Made by a program: the position numbers and the translations under genes
Shown here: positions 8,959 through 16,718 of the stretch, in pieces
Layout of the letters: every line of letters starts with the position of its first letter
Position numbering within the stretch: the stretch's first letter is position 1
DNA from: Pseudomonadota bacterium
Lineage (GTDB): Bacteria > Pseudomonadota > Alphaproteobacteria > Rhizobiales > Xanthobacteraceae
Assembly (NCBI GenBank): GCA_023386635.1
Contig: JAEWJH010000018.1
Coordinates: 9,379 to 73,378 of the forward strand
DNA: 64,000 nucleotides
Reading direction: 5' to 3'
The notes under the pieces: generated by a model
What the model was told of the DNA's origin: nothing
The model's database searches: none
The model's input: only the letters and a program-made list of their open reading frames with translations

Positions 8959-10002
8959 ATGACCCATTTCCTGCGCAATTACTGGTATGTGGCGGCCCGC
9001 AGCGAAGAGATCGGGCGCTCGCTGCTGCGTCGTGTCATCCTCAACGAGCCGATCGTCTTTTATCGCACTGAGGCCGGCGAAGCGGTGGCGATGGAGGATC
9101 GCTGCTGTCATCGCAGCGTGCCGCTGTCGATCGGCAAGCTGGTCGCGGATACCGTGCAGTGCGGCTATCACGGGCTCAAGTTCGATAAGGATGGCCGCTG
9201 CGTCTACATGCCCGGGCAGGACAAAATCCCGGCGGCGGCGAAGGTGAAAAGCTATCCGCTGATCGAGCGCTGGAGCATGATCTGGCTCTGGATGGGTGAT
9301 GCGCAGCCGGACGAGAGCCTGCTGCCGGACTTCAGCATCATTGATCGCCCGGGCTGGGCCGCGGTCGGTGATTTCGTACACATCAAGGCCGACTATCTGC
9401 TGTGCGTCGACAACCTGCTCGACCTCAGCCACATCTCCTATGTCCATGAACGCACCATCGGTACGGCCGATGTCGCCAAGGCCGGCGTGCGCACGCAGCG
9501 CGACGGCGACAACATCAAGGTGACACGCTGGATGCTGGACGTGCCGCCGCCGCCGATGTTTCAGAAATTTGGCCTCGATACCAATATCGATCGCTGGCAG
9601 ATCGTGACGGCGACGGCGCCTTGCTATCTGTGGCTCGAGGTCGGCGGGGCGAAAACCGGCACCGGCGCGCCGGAGGGCAACCGGAAGAACGGTATCGAGC
9701 GCTGGAACCTGAACTGCATGACCCCCGAAACCGACAGCTCGGCCTTTATGTTCTGGACCGAAGTGCGGAATTTCCAGATCGACGATCCGGCAGCGGGCGA
9801 GATGCTGAAGTCGCAGATGAAAATGACGTTGCAGGAGGATGCCGAGATTCTCGAACTGCAGCAGCGGACCATGGACGAGATGCCGGGCGCGCCGACCGTC
9901 GACATTACTTTCGATGCCGGTTCGATTCAGTTCCGCCGTCAGGTCAGGCGTTTGCTGGAACAGCAGTCTGCGCAGACGCAGCGCGTCAGCGAGCCGGCCT
10001 GA
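8959..10002 (+). CDS. Rieske oxygenase, VanA-like (aromatic O-demethylase/hydroxylase)
   Basis: 347-aa oxygenase of the vanillate O-demethylase VanA type. Rieske ligands C49-x-H51 and C68-x2-H71; mononuclear iron ligands in DNLLDLSHISYVH (D155, H158, H163). The N-terminus FLRNYWYVAARSEEI is typical of VanA and starts at an ATG preceded by AGAGGA. Its electron-donor partner follows 25 bases downstream. The substrate could be a methoxybenzoate, or another carboxylated aromatic, because VanA relatives have diversified widely. Probably controlled through site 2. Confidence 0.88.
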   Translation: MTHFLRNYWYVAARSEEIGRSLLRRVILNEPIVFYRTEAGEAVAMEDRCCHRSVPLSIGKLVADTVQCGYHGLKFDKDGRCVYMPGQDKIPAAAKVKSYPLIERWSMIWLWMGDAQPDESLLPDFSIIDRPGWAAVGDFVHIKADYLLCVDNLLDLSHISYVHERTIGTADVAKAGVRTQRDGDNIKVTRWMLDVPPPPMFQKFGLDTNIDRWQIVTATAPCYLWLEVGGAKTGTGAPEGNRKNGIERWNLNCMTPETDSSAFMFWTEVRNFQIDDPAAGEMLKSQMKMTLQEDAEILELQQRTMDEMPGAPTVDITFDAGSIQFRRQVRRLLEQQSAQTQRVSEPA

Positions 10003-10027
10003 GCCGGCGTCAGGAAACGGACTCCCG

Positions 10028-11026
10028 ATGCAGGCTATCGCTTCGCTCCAACAAAGCCCTTCCGCTGACGTTGTCGCGTCGGACCGGCTCGCGCTGGTCG
10101 TCGCGCGTCGTGAGGTTGTCGGCACTGGGGTCGTTCATTTCGAGCTGCGTTCCGCCGAGGGACAGGCGCTTTCGCCGTTCGAAGCAGGCGCGCATGTGGA
10201 TGTTCACATCCGGCCGGATCTCGTCCGGCAATATTCCCTGTGCGGCGACCCGGCTGACACGAGCCGCTATCGCCTCGCGGTGCGGCTCGAGGCGCAGTCG
10301 CGCGGCGGTTCGGCGTCCATGCATGCGGATCTGCGCGAGGGAGACCGATTGCAGGTCGGCCCTCCGCGCAATCAGTTTCCGCTCGCGCGTGCGGCGTCGC
10401 GGGCGGTGCTGATTGCCGGCGGCATCGGCATCACGCCGCTGATGGCGATGGTGCATGCGCTCAACCGGGCGGGGGTTCCTTTCTATCTGCACTATTGCGT
10501 CCGTAGCCGGACCGGCGCCGCCTTTCTCGACGAACTAGCGGCCGCGCCGTTCGCCGGCCATGTGTCGCTCCATGCCGACGACGATGCGGTGAGCCATTTC
10601 GACGCTTCTGTTCTTCCCCCGGCGCAAGCCGGCACGCATCTCTATGTCTGCGGGCCGGGCCCGTTCATGGACGCGCGGATCGCCGAAGCGAAAGCCGCGG
10701 GATGGGCCGACGATCATCTGCATCTCGAGCGGTTCAGCAACGAGGTCGATCGCACCGGCGACGTCTTCACCGTGACCGCTGTGCGCAGCGGCGTGACTGT
10801 CACTGTCGCCGCGCAGGAAAGCATCGCCGAGGCGCTGATCCGCGAAGGCGTCGACGTGGCGCTGTCTTGCGAGCAGGGTGTGTGCGGCACGTGCCTCGTC
10901 GACGTGCTCGAGGGGGTGCCGGACCATCGCGATTGCTATTTGACGGACGCGGAAAAGGCCGCAAATCGTCAGATGACCATCTGCTGCTCTCGCGCCAAAA
11001 CCGCCTCACTCGCCCTCGATGTCTGA
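10028..11026 (+). CDS. VanB/phthalate dioxygenase reductase-type ferredoxin reductase
   Basis: 332-aa flavin/[2Fe-2S] reductase passing electrons from NAD(P)H to the Rieske oxygenase. Order of domains: FMN-binding barrel (RQYSLCG near residue 67), NAD-binding domain (AGGIGITPLMAM, then YVCGPGPFMDA) and C-terminal plant-type ferredoxin domain with CEQGVCGTC and a later cysteine (MTICCSRA). Start chosen at ATG 10028 with AGGAAA upstream. It may also serve the orphan oxygenase at 3135. Confidence 0.9.
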   Translation: MQAIASLQQSPSADVVASDRLALVVARREVVGTGVVHFELRSAEGQALSPFEAGAHVDVHIRPDLVRQYSLCGDPADTSRYRLAVRLEAQSRGGSASMHADLREGDRLQVGPPRNQFPLARAASRAVLIAGGIGITPLMAMVHALNRAGVPFYLHYCVRSRTGAAFLDELAAAPFAGHVSLHADDDAVSHFDASVLPPAQAGTHLYVCGPGPFMDARIAEAKAAGWADDHLHLERFSNEVDRTGDVFTVTAVRSGVTVTVAAQESIAEALIREGVDVALSCEQGVCGTCLVDVLEGVPDHRDCYLTDAEKAANRQMTICCSRAKTASLALDV

Positions 11027-11164
11027 GATGGATTGCGGGTCTGGCTCTTGTCATTCGTGAGCCCTGGCCGCTACATAGCATCTGCCGCTGCGCGCCGAAC
11101 CGGCTGCGCCGCGCGCTGATGGAAATGTCGGCCGTCTTCCGCCGGCGTTGGACAGGGGCTGACA

Positions 11165-11722
11165 TTGACATCTCGATCGGTGGCGCCGAAGGGCGCCAAG
11201 CTCACGCGGCAGGTGCTGGAGTATAAGCTCGACGACAGCGTCGGCTTCATGATCACGATCACCGATCGCCGGATGAAGCCGCTCCTCAAGAAGTGCCTGG
11301 CGGTCGAAGGCGTCACCTACGGCATGTGGTTCTTCCTGAGGGTGCTGTTCGAGGAAGACGGATTGACTCAGCGGGAGTTGAGCCACCGCGTCGGCATGAT
11401 GCAGCCGACCACGGTGGCGGCGCTGCGGGCGATGGAGAGCAGCGGTTTCGTCACCATCAAGGAAGACAAGAAGGACAAGCGCCGCATGCGCATCTTCCTG
11501 ACCGATGAAGGGCGAAAGGTTGGCGCGCGCATTCTGCCCATGCTGCATCAGCTCAACGAATTCGCCCTCAAGGACGTCACCGCTGAGGAGTTCCAGGTCC
11601 TGCGCCGCGTTCTGCGCAAGGCCCGTCACACCATCGATACGGAAGCCTTCAAGCCCGTTCCGAGCGGCGGCCGGAGCAACGCGCGGTCAAAAACGCGGTC
11701 ACGCGCCAAGGACGAGGATTAA
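11165..11722 (+). CDS. MarR-family transcriptional regulator
   Basis: 185-aa winged-helix dimeric regulator. The DNA-binding part GLTQRELSHRVGMMQ-PTTVAALRAMESSGFV spans about residues 65-100 and the wing KKDKRRMRIFLT follows. It begins with TTG: an in-frame TGA at 11117 leaves no upstream ATG, and AGGGG sits seven bases ahead. Similar to regulators that sense aromatic acids. It is centrally placed among three operons that carry the same upstream motif, so it is the likely regulator of TRAP, VanAB-like and LigAB genes. Its stop overlaps the convergent amidase stop. Confidence 0.88.
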   Translation: MTSRSVAPKGAKLTRQVLEYKLDDSVGFMITITDRRMKPLLKKCLAVEGVTYGMWFFLRVLFEEDGLTQRELSHRVGMMQPTTVAALRAMESSGFVTIKEDKKDKRRMRIFLTDEGRKVGARILPMLHQLNEFALKDVTAEEFQVLRRVLRKARHTIDTEAFKPVPSGGRSNARSKTRSRAKDED

Positions 11723-13098
11723 AGCCACGGATGCGCGGTTTCGATAGCTTGCGCAAGCGCGAGCAGCGCATCGTCGCGCCCATAGCCGGCGACGAGTTGC
11801 ATCGAGACCGGCAGCGGCGTTTCGACCCCGCCGACAGGAATGGCGATGGCCGGTAGCCCGGCAATGTTCACGAACGGATAGAAGATCGCGGCATCGCGCG
11901 GGCCTGCATCCTGTCCCGCAATCGTCTTGGGATAGGGCTGCTCCAGCGCCCATGGGAAGCAGGGCGAGGTCGGCGACAGCAGCACGTCGCATTCGCTGAA
12001 CACCTGATCGAAGCGCCGCCGCACCGCATGCATCTGCGCGATCGTCTCGACATAGTCCGCCGCCCCGAGTTTTCCCGCGCGCTCGATCAACCCATCGATC
12101 ACCGGCGTCAGTGGCGCGGGCAGCGTCTCCGGCATGCCGCGCCGTGCCGCCGCGGTTCCGGAGGCGATCAGCACCGACCAGATCGTTTCCATCTCGGCGA
12201 GCGTATAGGGCGCGGCGCATTCGCTGACGTCGTGGCCCATGGCCTCCAGCCGCCGCGTGGCCGTTGCGACGCTGGCGGCGATGACCGGATCGACCGGCTT
12301 TCCCTCGACCGTCGGAAAATAGCGGACGCGCAATCGCTGCCGCATGGGCGCCGAGGCTGCGGCACCCATGAGCGTGGTGCGGTCGGCGTGATCAGGCCCG
12401 CGCAGGACGTTGAACAGTAACTCGACGTCGGCAACGCTGCGCGCCATTGGTGCGATCGCCTGACAGTCATAGGTGGTGGTCGGGAAGAACGTGCCGCGGG
12501 CGATCATGCCGTTCGACGGACGAAAGCCGACCGTTCCGGTATAGGCCGCCGGCCGGCGCGCGGAGCCGCCGGCATCGGTGCCGACAGCGAGTGGCCCAAG
12601 CCCTGCCGCCAGCGCGGCGGCTGCGCCGCCGCTCGACCCGCCGGGCGTGAGCGTGAGGTCCAGCGGATTTCGGGTTGCGCCGAACAGGGCGTTGTCGGTC
12701 ACGCCGGCGAGCGCCAGTTCCGGCAGGTTGGTCTTGGCCCAGATCACCGCGCCGCCCGCGCGCATGCGGGCGATGGATGGATCGTCTTCAGGCGCGATCC
12801 GGTTCGCATAGACCCGACTGCCCCAGGTGGCCTTCATGCCGCGCACCGCGAGATTGTCCTTCACGGTGACGGGGATGCCATCGAGCGGCCCCAGCGTTTC
12901 GCCGCGGCGGCGCCGCTCGTCGGACTGCTGCGCGGCGCTGCGTGCCGTATCCGGATCGATGTCGATCAGCGCATTGATCTGCGGATTGATCGCCTCGGCT
13001 TGTTGCAGCACAGCATCGATCAGTTCGCGCGCGGACATATCCTTTTGCGCGAGCGCTGAACGGCAGGACACGGCTGTTGTCGGCGGAAGTGTCGGCAT
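11719..13098 (-). CDS. amidase (amidase signature family)
   Basis: 459-aa amide hydrolase with the Ser-cisSer-Lys triad: K80 in VTVKDN, S155 in GGSSGG, S179 in GTDAGGS. It converts an amide to carboxylate and ammonia, or could be a GatA-like or carbamoyl-hydrolase relative; there are no gatB/gatC neighbours. The ATG at 13098 begins a normal amidase N-terminus; a GTG at 13155 would add 19 residues of unfamiliar sequence. It is divergent from ligAB, sharing the operator region at about 13166-13194, so it may belong to the same regulon. Confidence 0.88.
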   Translation of the reverse strand: MPTLPPTTAVSCRSALAQKDMSARELIDAVLQQAEAINPQINALIDIDPDTARSAAQQSDERRRRGETLGPLDGIPVTVKDNLAVRGMKATWGSRVYANRIAPEDDPSIARMRAGGAVIWAKTNLPELALAGVTDNALFGATRNPLDLTLTPGGSSGGAAAALAAGLGPLAVGTDAGGSARRPAAYTGTVGFRPSNGMIARGTFFPTTTYDCQAIAPMARSVADVELLFNVLRGPDHADRTTLMGAAASAPMRQRLRVRYFPTVEGKPVDPVIAASVATATRRLEAMGHDVSECAAPYTLAEMETIWSVLIASGTAAARRGMPETLPAPLTPVIDGLIERAGKLGAADYVETIAQMHAVRRRFDQVFSECDVLLSPTSPCFPWALEQPYPKTIAGQDAGPRDAAIFYPFVNIAGLPAIAIPVGGVETPLPVSMQLVAGYGRDDALLALAQAIETAHPWL

Positions 13099-13165
13099 GG
13101 ATTGCGTCTGCACACGAGGAAAAGTGGATTCTGTATAATCGAATTTGACACCCACCGGTGCGACA

Positions 13166-13194
13166 AGTATATAGCAATCTAACTAATTTTACGA
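13166..13194. promoter_or_regulatory. candidate MarR operator, site 3 (ligAB/amidase)
   Basis: AT-rich stretch between the divergent amidase and ligA genes, containing AATCTAACTAATTT (13176-13189) preceded by ATAGC, the same pattern as at 5705 and 8914. The dyad symmetry is weaker than in sites 1 and 2. Confidence 0.55.
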
Positions 13195-13217
13195 TTTCTC
13201 CTTGTTTGGAGGGGTTT

Positions 13218-13544
13218 TTGGTCAGTTTTGAAGTTGAAAGATTCATCTTTGAGCTTAAGAAGGATGAGGCCCTGCAGCAGGCGCTGAAGGCCCGCAGCCC
13301 CTCTACCTTCGATGGTTTCACCTTGCGTGATGAAGAGCGCAATGCATTGCGCGATGGCGACATCGAAAGCCTCTATCGCATGGGCGTGCATCCGCTGCTG
13401 CTGGCACCTTATTCGCGCTACGTCGGCATCGCCTCGCCGGATTATCATCAGCGGCTGGATGCCCTGAAGGGCGTGCAGATATTCAGCAGCGAGCGGCGCT
13501 CCGCGAAAGAAACGAACAAGTCGGGAGGCAAGGCCAATGGGTGA
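13218..13544 (+). CDS. ligA: LigA-type small subunit of extradiol dioxygenase
   Basis: 108-aa helical protein of the LigA family, the small subunit of class III extradiol dioxygenases such as protocatechuate 4,5-dioxygenase; it caps the active site of LigB. The motif SLYRMGVHPLLLAPYSR near residue 55 is diagnostic. The start is the TTG at 13218, five bases after GGAGGGG; an earlier ATG-like reading would run through the operator. Overlaps the ligB start by eight bases. A C-terminal basic tail (RRSAKETNKSGGKANG) is not conserved. Confidence 0.83.
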   Translation: MVSFEVERFIFELKKDEALQQALKARSPSTFDGFTLRDEERNALRDGDIESLYRMGVHPLLLAPYSRYVGIASPDYHQRLDALKGVQIFSSERRSAKETNKSGGKANG

Positions 13545-14349
13545 GCTCGTCATGGCAGCGGCGATGAGCCATGCGCCGGGGATCGCCGCCTTCACCGACA
13601 AGGCGACCGAAGAAGAGCGCAACGCTTTTCTCGGGGGTGCCGCCGAACTGCGCAAAGTGCTTGCGGCGGCGAAGCCGGACGTGATGATCTATCTCGCGCC
13701 GGATCACTTCACCAATTTCTTCGTCGACAAGATGCCGGCGTTCTGCATCGGCGTGAACGAAGGCTATGAAGGCCCGGTCGAAAAGTGGCTTGGCATTCCG
13801 AAGGGCCCGGTTCCGGGCGCGCCGGACCTTGCCACGCATCTGCTCGAAGCGGCGATGGACAGGGGTTTCGACCCCGCATTCTCTCGCGGTCTGCAGCTTG
13901 AACACAGCGTGATGGTGCCGATGAATCTCATCCGCCCCGAGCGCGACATTCCGATCGTCTGGATCATGGCGAATTGCCAGATTCCGCCGATGCCGTCGCT
14001 GCGGCGCTGCTATGAGTTCGGTCAAGTCATCCGCTCGGTAATCGATGAGCGCAGCGAGCGCGTCGCCGTGATCGGCACCGGTGGTCTCTCGCATTCGCCC
14101 GGAGCTGCGGAAGCCTATGATCTCGATCCGGAGTTCGACCGTGAATTTCTCGCGCTGCTCGACAGCGATAATCCGAACGCGATCCTCGACATTCCGTCGG
14201 CGCGCCTCGACCAGGCCGGGTTCGGCACTTGGGAAGTGCGGCTCTGGGCGGTCACGCTCGGTGTTACCGGCGGCCGCCGCGCGAAGACGCTGGCTTACGC
14301 CCCGGTGAAGGCCTGGCAGACCGGTTGTGCGGTAGGGCTGTTCGTCTAG
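13537..14349 (+). CDS. ligB: LigB-type catalytic subunit of class III extradiol dioxygenase
   Basis: 270-aa Fe(II) ring-cleavage subunit. Likely iron ligands are H12 (MSHAPG), H57 (PDHF) and the Glu of GTWEVRLW near residue 235; the acid-base His sits in GTGGLSHSPG. These match the protocatechuate 4,5-dioxygenase/LigB pattern, so the pair should open a catechol, protocatechuate or gallate-like ring. The shorter length compared with about 300 aa in Sphingobium LigB leaves the substrate open. Confidence 0.88.
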   Translation: MGELVMAAAMSHAPGIAAFTDKATEEERNAFLGGAAELRKVLAAAKPDVMIYLAPDHFTNFFVDKMPAFCIGVNEGYEGPVEKWLGIPKGPVPGAPDLATHLLEAAMDRGFDPAFSRGLQLEHSVMVPMNLIRPERDIPIVWIMANCQIPPMPSLRRCYEFGQVIRSVIDERSERVAVIGTGGLSHSPGAAEAYDLDPEFDREFLALLDSDNPNAILDIPSARLDQAGFGTWEVRLWAVTLGVTGGRRAKTLAYAPVKAWQTGCAVGLFV

Positions 14350-14352
14350 GGC

Positions 14353-14395
14353 GTGATCCGGAAAAGGGGAAACCGGTTTTCCGGAAAGATCACTC
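14353..14395. repeat. palindromic intergenic repeat
   Basis: GTGATCCGGAAAA ... TTTTCCGGAAAGATCAC, an imperfect inverted repeat just after ligB. From memory, near-identical CCGGAAAA/TTTTCCGG elements occur in many intergenic regions of Bradyrhizobium-type genomes. It may act as a transcript-end hairpin. Confidence 0.5.
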
Positions 14396-14459
14396 TCCAA
14401 AGAAAAGCCGCCTACAGGTCATTCAACTTCAACGAATCCAACTCTAGCGGATCGTTTTC

Positions 14460-15392
14460 ATGGCGAGCGAGCAACAGCGCAAAGTCCGGCTGGCGATTGG
14501 ATTGCGCTCGACGGCCCAAAGCCTGTCGCTCATCGGCAATGCTGCTTCCGCGTTTTCGGATCGCGGGATCGATCTGGAGATCGCGCAGATCGAAACCGCC
14601 GGCCCTGCCGGCATTGCCGGCCTGATGCGTGGCGACTGGGAGTTTGCCGAGTTCGGCGCCGTCCCCGTCGTGCAATGGGCGATGGAAGGACAGGATCCGG
14701 TGATCCTGATGGCGGCCGAACCGGTTTCGGCGCTCTATATCCTTGCCGCCAAGGGCGTCACGCAGCCGCGCGATCTCGCGGGCGGGAAGATCGGCGTGCT
14801 GACCGCCGCCGGGCAGACCGGCTACAGCGCCAGGGAGATGTTGCGGCGCTGGGATTTGTCCGACGCCGTCGGGCGCGCGGAGTTGATGCGCTATCCGGCG
14901 ATCCTGGAGCGGCTGATACACGGCACAATCCGCGGTGGCGTGCTGACGGCTGATTATCGGTTTGCGGCGCCGCCGGAGGCGGGCATCTCCGTGCTCGCTG
15001 ATCTCGGAGCCGAGTTCCGCTTCCAGGGGCCGGTGCTGGCTACGACATGGCAATATCTGCGCAAACATCGCGATGTTGTCGAACAGATCGTCGCCGGCTA
15101 TTGCCAGGCGATCCATGTGTTCAAGACGCGGCCCGATATCGTGCGGCCGGTGCTGCAACAGCATCTGCCGTTTGCCGACGCCGCCGGCGTGCAGCGCATC
15201 CATGAGTTCTATGCCGAGCGGTTCTCGCGCATTCCGCGGCCGTCGGTTGGCGGGCTGCAGGCGGTGATCGACTCCTGCCGGAAGAATAAACCGGGGCCGC
15301 GCGAACTGACGGTGAAGGATGTCTACGATCCTTCCGTGCTCGATACGCTGGAACGGCAGGGACTGTTCAAATCGCTTTATCAAGCCGCCTGA
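14460..15392 (+). CDS. NMT1/THI5-like binding-protein-fold protein without signal peptide
   Basis: 310-aa protein of the NMT1/SsuA-type substrate-binding fold (two-lobed, KVRLAIGLRST first strand, LAGGKIGVLT second-lobe hinge region). There is no signal peptide: the ATG at 14460 is followed at once by the first beta strand and an in-frame stop lies 13 bases upstream. It is therefore probably cytoplasmic. The same fold includes cytosolic enzymes such as 4,5-dihydroxyphthalate decarboxylase, so with ligAB upstream an enzyme role (decarboxylation feeding the ring cleavage) is possible. No permease or ATPase adjoins it. Function unproven. Confidence 0.75.
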   Translation: MASEQQRKVRLAIGLRSTAQSLSLIGNAASAFSDRGIDLEIAQIETAGPAGIAGLMRGDWEFAEFGAVPVVQWAMEGQDPVILMAAEPVSALYILAAKGVTQPRDLAGGKIGVLTAAGQTGYSAREMLRRWDLSDAVGRAELMRYPAILERLIHGTIRGGVLTADYRFAAPPEAGISVLADLGAEFRFQGPVLATTWQYLRKHRDVVEQIVAGYCQAIHVFKTRPDIVRPVLQQHLPFADAAGVQRIHEFYAERFSRIPRPSVGGLQAVIDSCRKNKPGPRELTVKDVYDPSVLDTLERQGLFKSLYQAA

Positions 15393-15418
15393 CGCAAGAC
15401 TTCAACAGGACACAGACG

Positions 15419-16195
15419 ATGGATCTCGGGATCAAGGGGCGCACCGCGCTGATCACCGCTGCAAGCCGCGGCATCGGGCGGGCCTGTGCGCTCAGTCTTG
15501 CTGCGGAGGGGTGCAATGTCGCGATCTGCGCCCGCGGTGACGACGAATTGCAAAAGACCGCGACTGATATCCGCAGCCAGACCGGCGCGACGGTGTTTGC
15601 GCAGGCGACCGATTTGTCCTCGCCGGAACAGCTTGGATCGCTGGTCGCGAACACGCACAAAACGTTCGGCAGCATCGACATTCTCGTCGCGATCTGCGGC
15701 TCGCCGAAGCGGGGGACGTTTGCGGACATCACCGACGAGGATCTGACGGCCGCTTTTGCCGCGACCGTGCTGTCGCTGGCGCGTATGGTGCGTCTGGTGG
15801 TCCCGCATATGCAGACGAAGAAATGGGGGCGGGTCGTGACCGTGCAGTCGCGCTCCGTTCGCGAGACGATCCCGGAACTGTTCGCCTCGAATTCCACGCG
15901 TCCCGGCGCTGCCGGTTTGATGAAGGATATGTCCCGCGAATTCGGCGGTGACGGCATCCTGTTCAATACCATCGTGCCCGGCCGGATCATGACCGATCGC
16001 TTTCTCGGCGGGATTGAAGCGTCGAAGCTGTCGCGCGACGACTATATCCGCTCGAAGATCGGCGATGTGCCGGTGCAGCGTTTCGGCACGCCCGAGGACA
16101 TCGCCGGCGCTGTCACGTTCCTGGTCTCGGAGCGGGCGGGCTATATCACCGGCGCCGCGCTTCCCGTGGACGGAGGCGTGATCCGCGCGATTTGA
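15419..16195 (+). CDS. SDR-family oxidoreductase lacking the usual Tyr/Lys
   Basis: 258-aa short-chain dehydrogenase/reductase: cofactor motif AASRGIGRA near residue 15, then the usual layout to GGVIRAI at the C-terminus (ITGAALPVDGG). The catalytic Y-x3-K is replaced by SNSTRPG: aligned on the following AGL helix, Tyr becomes Ser and Lys becomes Arg. Divergent members of this kind are known among FabG-like proteins, and their activity is uncertain. It follows the preceding gene by 26 bases and probably shares its transcript. Confidence 0.8.
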   Translation: MDLGIKGRTALITAASRGIGRACALSLAAEGCNVAICARGDDELQKTATDIRSQTGATVFAQATDLSSPEQLGSLVANTHKTFGSIDILVAICGSPKRGTFADITDEDLTAAFAATVLSLARMVRLVVPHMQTKKWGRVVTVQSRSVRETIPELFASNSTRPGAAGLMKDMSREFGGDGILFNTIVPGRIMTDRFLGGIEASKLSRDDYIRSKIGDVPVQRFGTPEDIAGAVTFLVSERAGYITGAALPVDGGVIRAI

Positions 16196-16718
16196 TGACG
16201 CGCGCCGGCGGAATGCGCCGTCCCTAGCGCCGGGGCAGCGGTCGTGCCTTCGTCATCTGTGTGGACGATAGCAACCTCGACGACATGACCGATTACAGCG
16301 TCGGTCGCGCGCTCGATCTGTTCGGGATCGATAGCGGAGACGTCCGCCGCTGGGGTAAAAATTTCGGCCCATCGCAAGGCGCACAGCGTCCATAAGAAGA
16401 CGGAGCGACGTGGTCCGCGCTTCGGCCTGAAGGTGATGAAGTCCAAGGCCGACCGCATGTGGGAAGAGTTCGGCGACATTCTGGCCGCCGTCCTGCGCCG
16501 CCCGCCGATGCTGCTCCACCAGACGAAGCCTGCCGGCGCCTCGGCTCCGCGCACTGCCATGGCCGAGACAAGCGTCGCGCGGAACACGGCGGGTATGCGA
16601 TGTCACAAGGTGTTGTGGCCGGCGAACGCCGCGCCGGCGATGACGGCCTGGCTCAAGACGGTGCTTCCCGACCGGTAGTCTGATAGAAGGAGACGACCGA
16701 GGAACGCGAGACAGCACC
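16196..16718 (-). pseudogene. gap with possible decayed SDR remnant
   Basis: 523 bases with no intact gene. On the minus strand, pieces such as FRATLVSAM (about 16560-16587) and GFVWWSSIGG (about 16500-16530) resemble the central strand and Ser motif of SDR enzymes, with the continuation (LQAEARTT) moving to another frame and a stop just upstream. This suggests a frame-shifted, worn SDR gene, but the similarity is weak and read by eye. Other short frames here show nothing recognisable. Confidence 0.28.
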
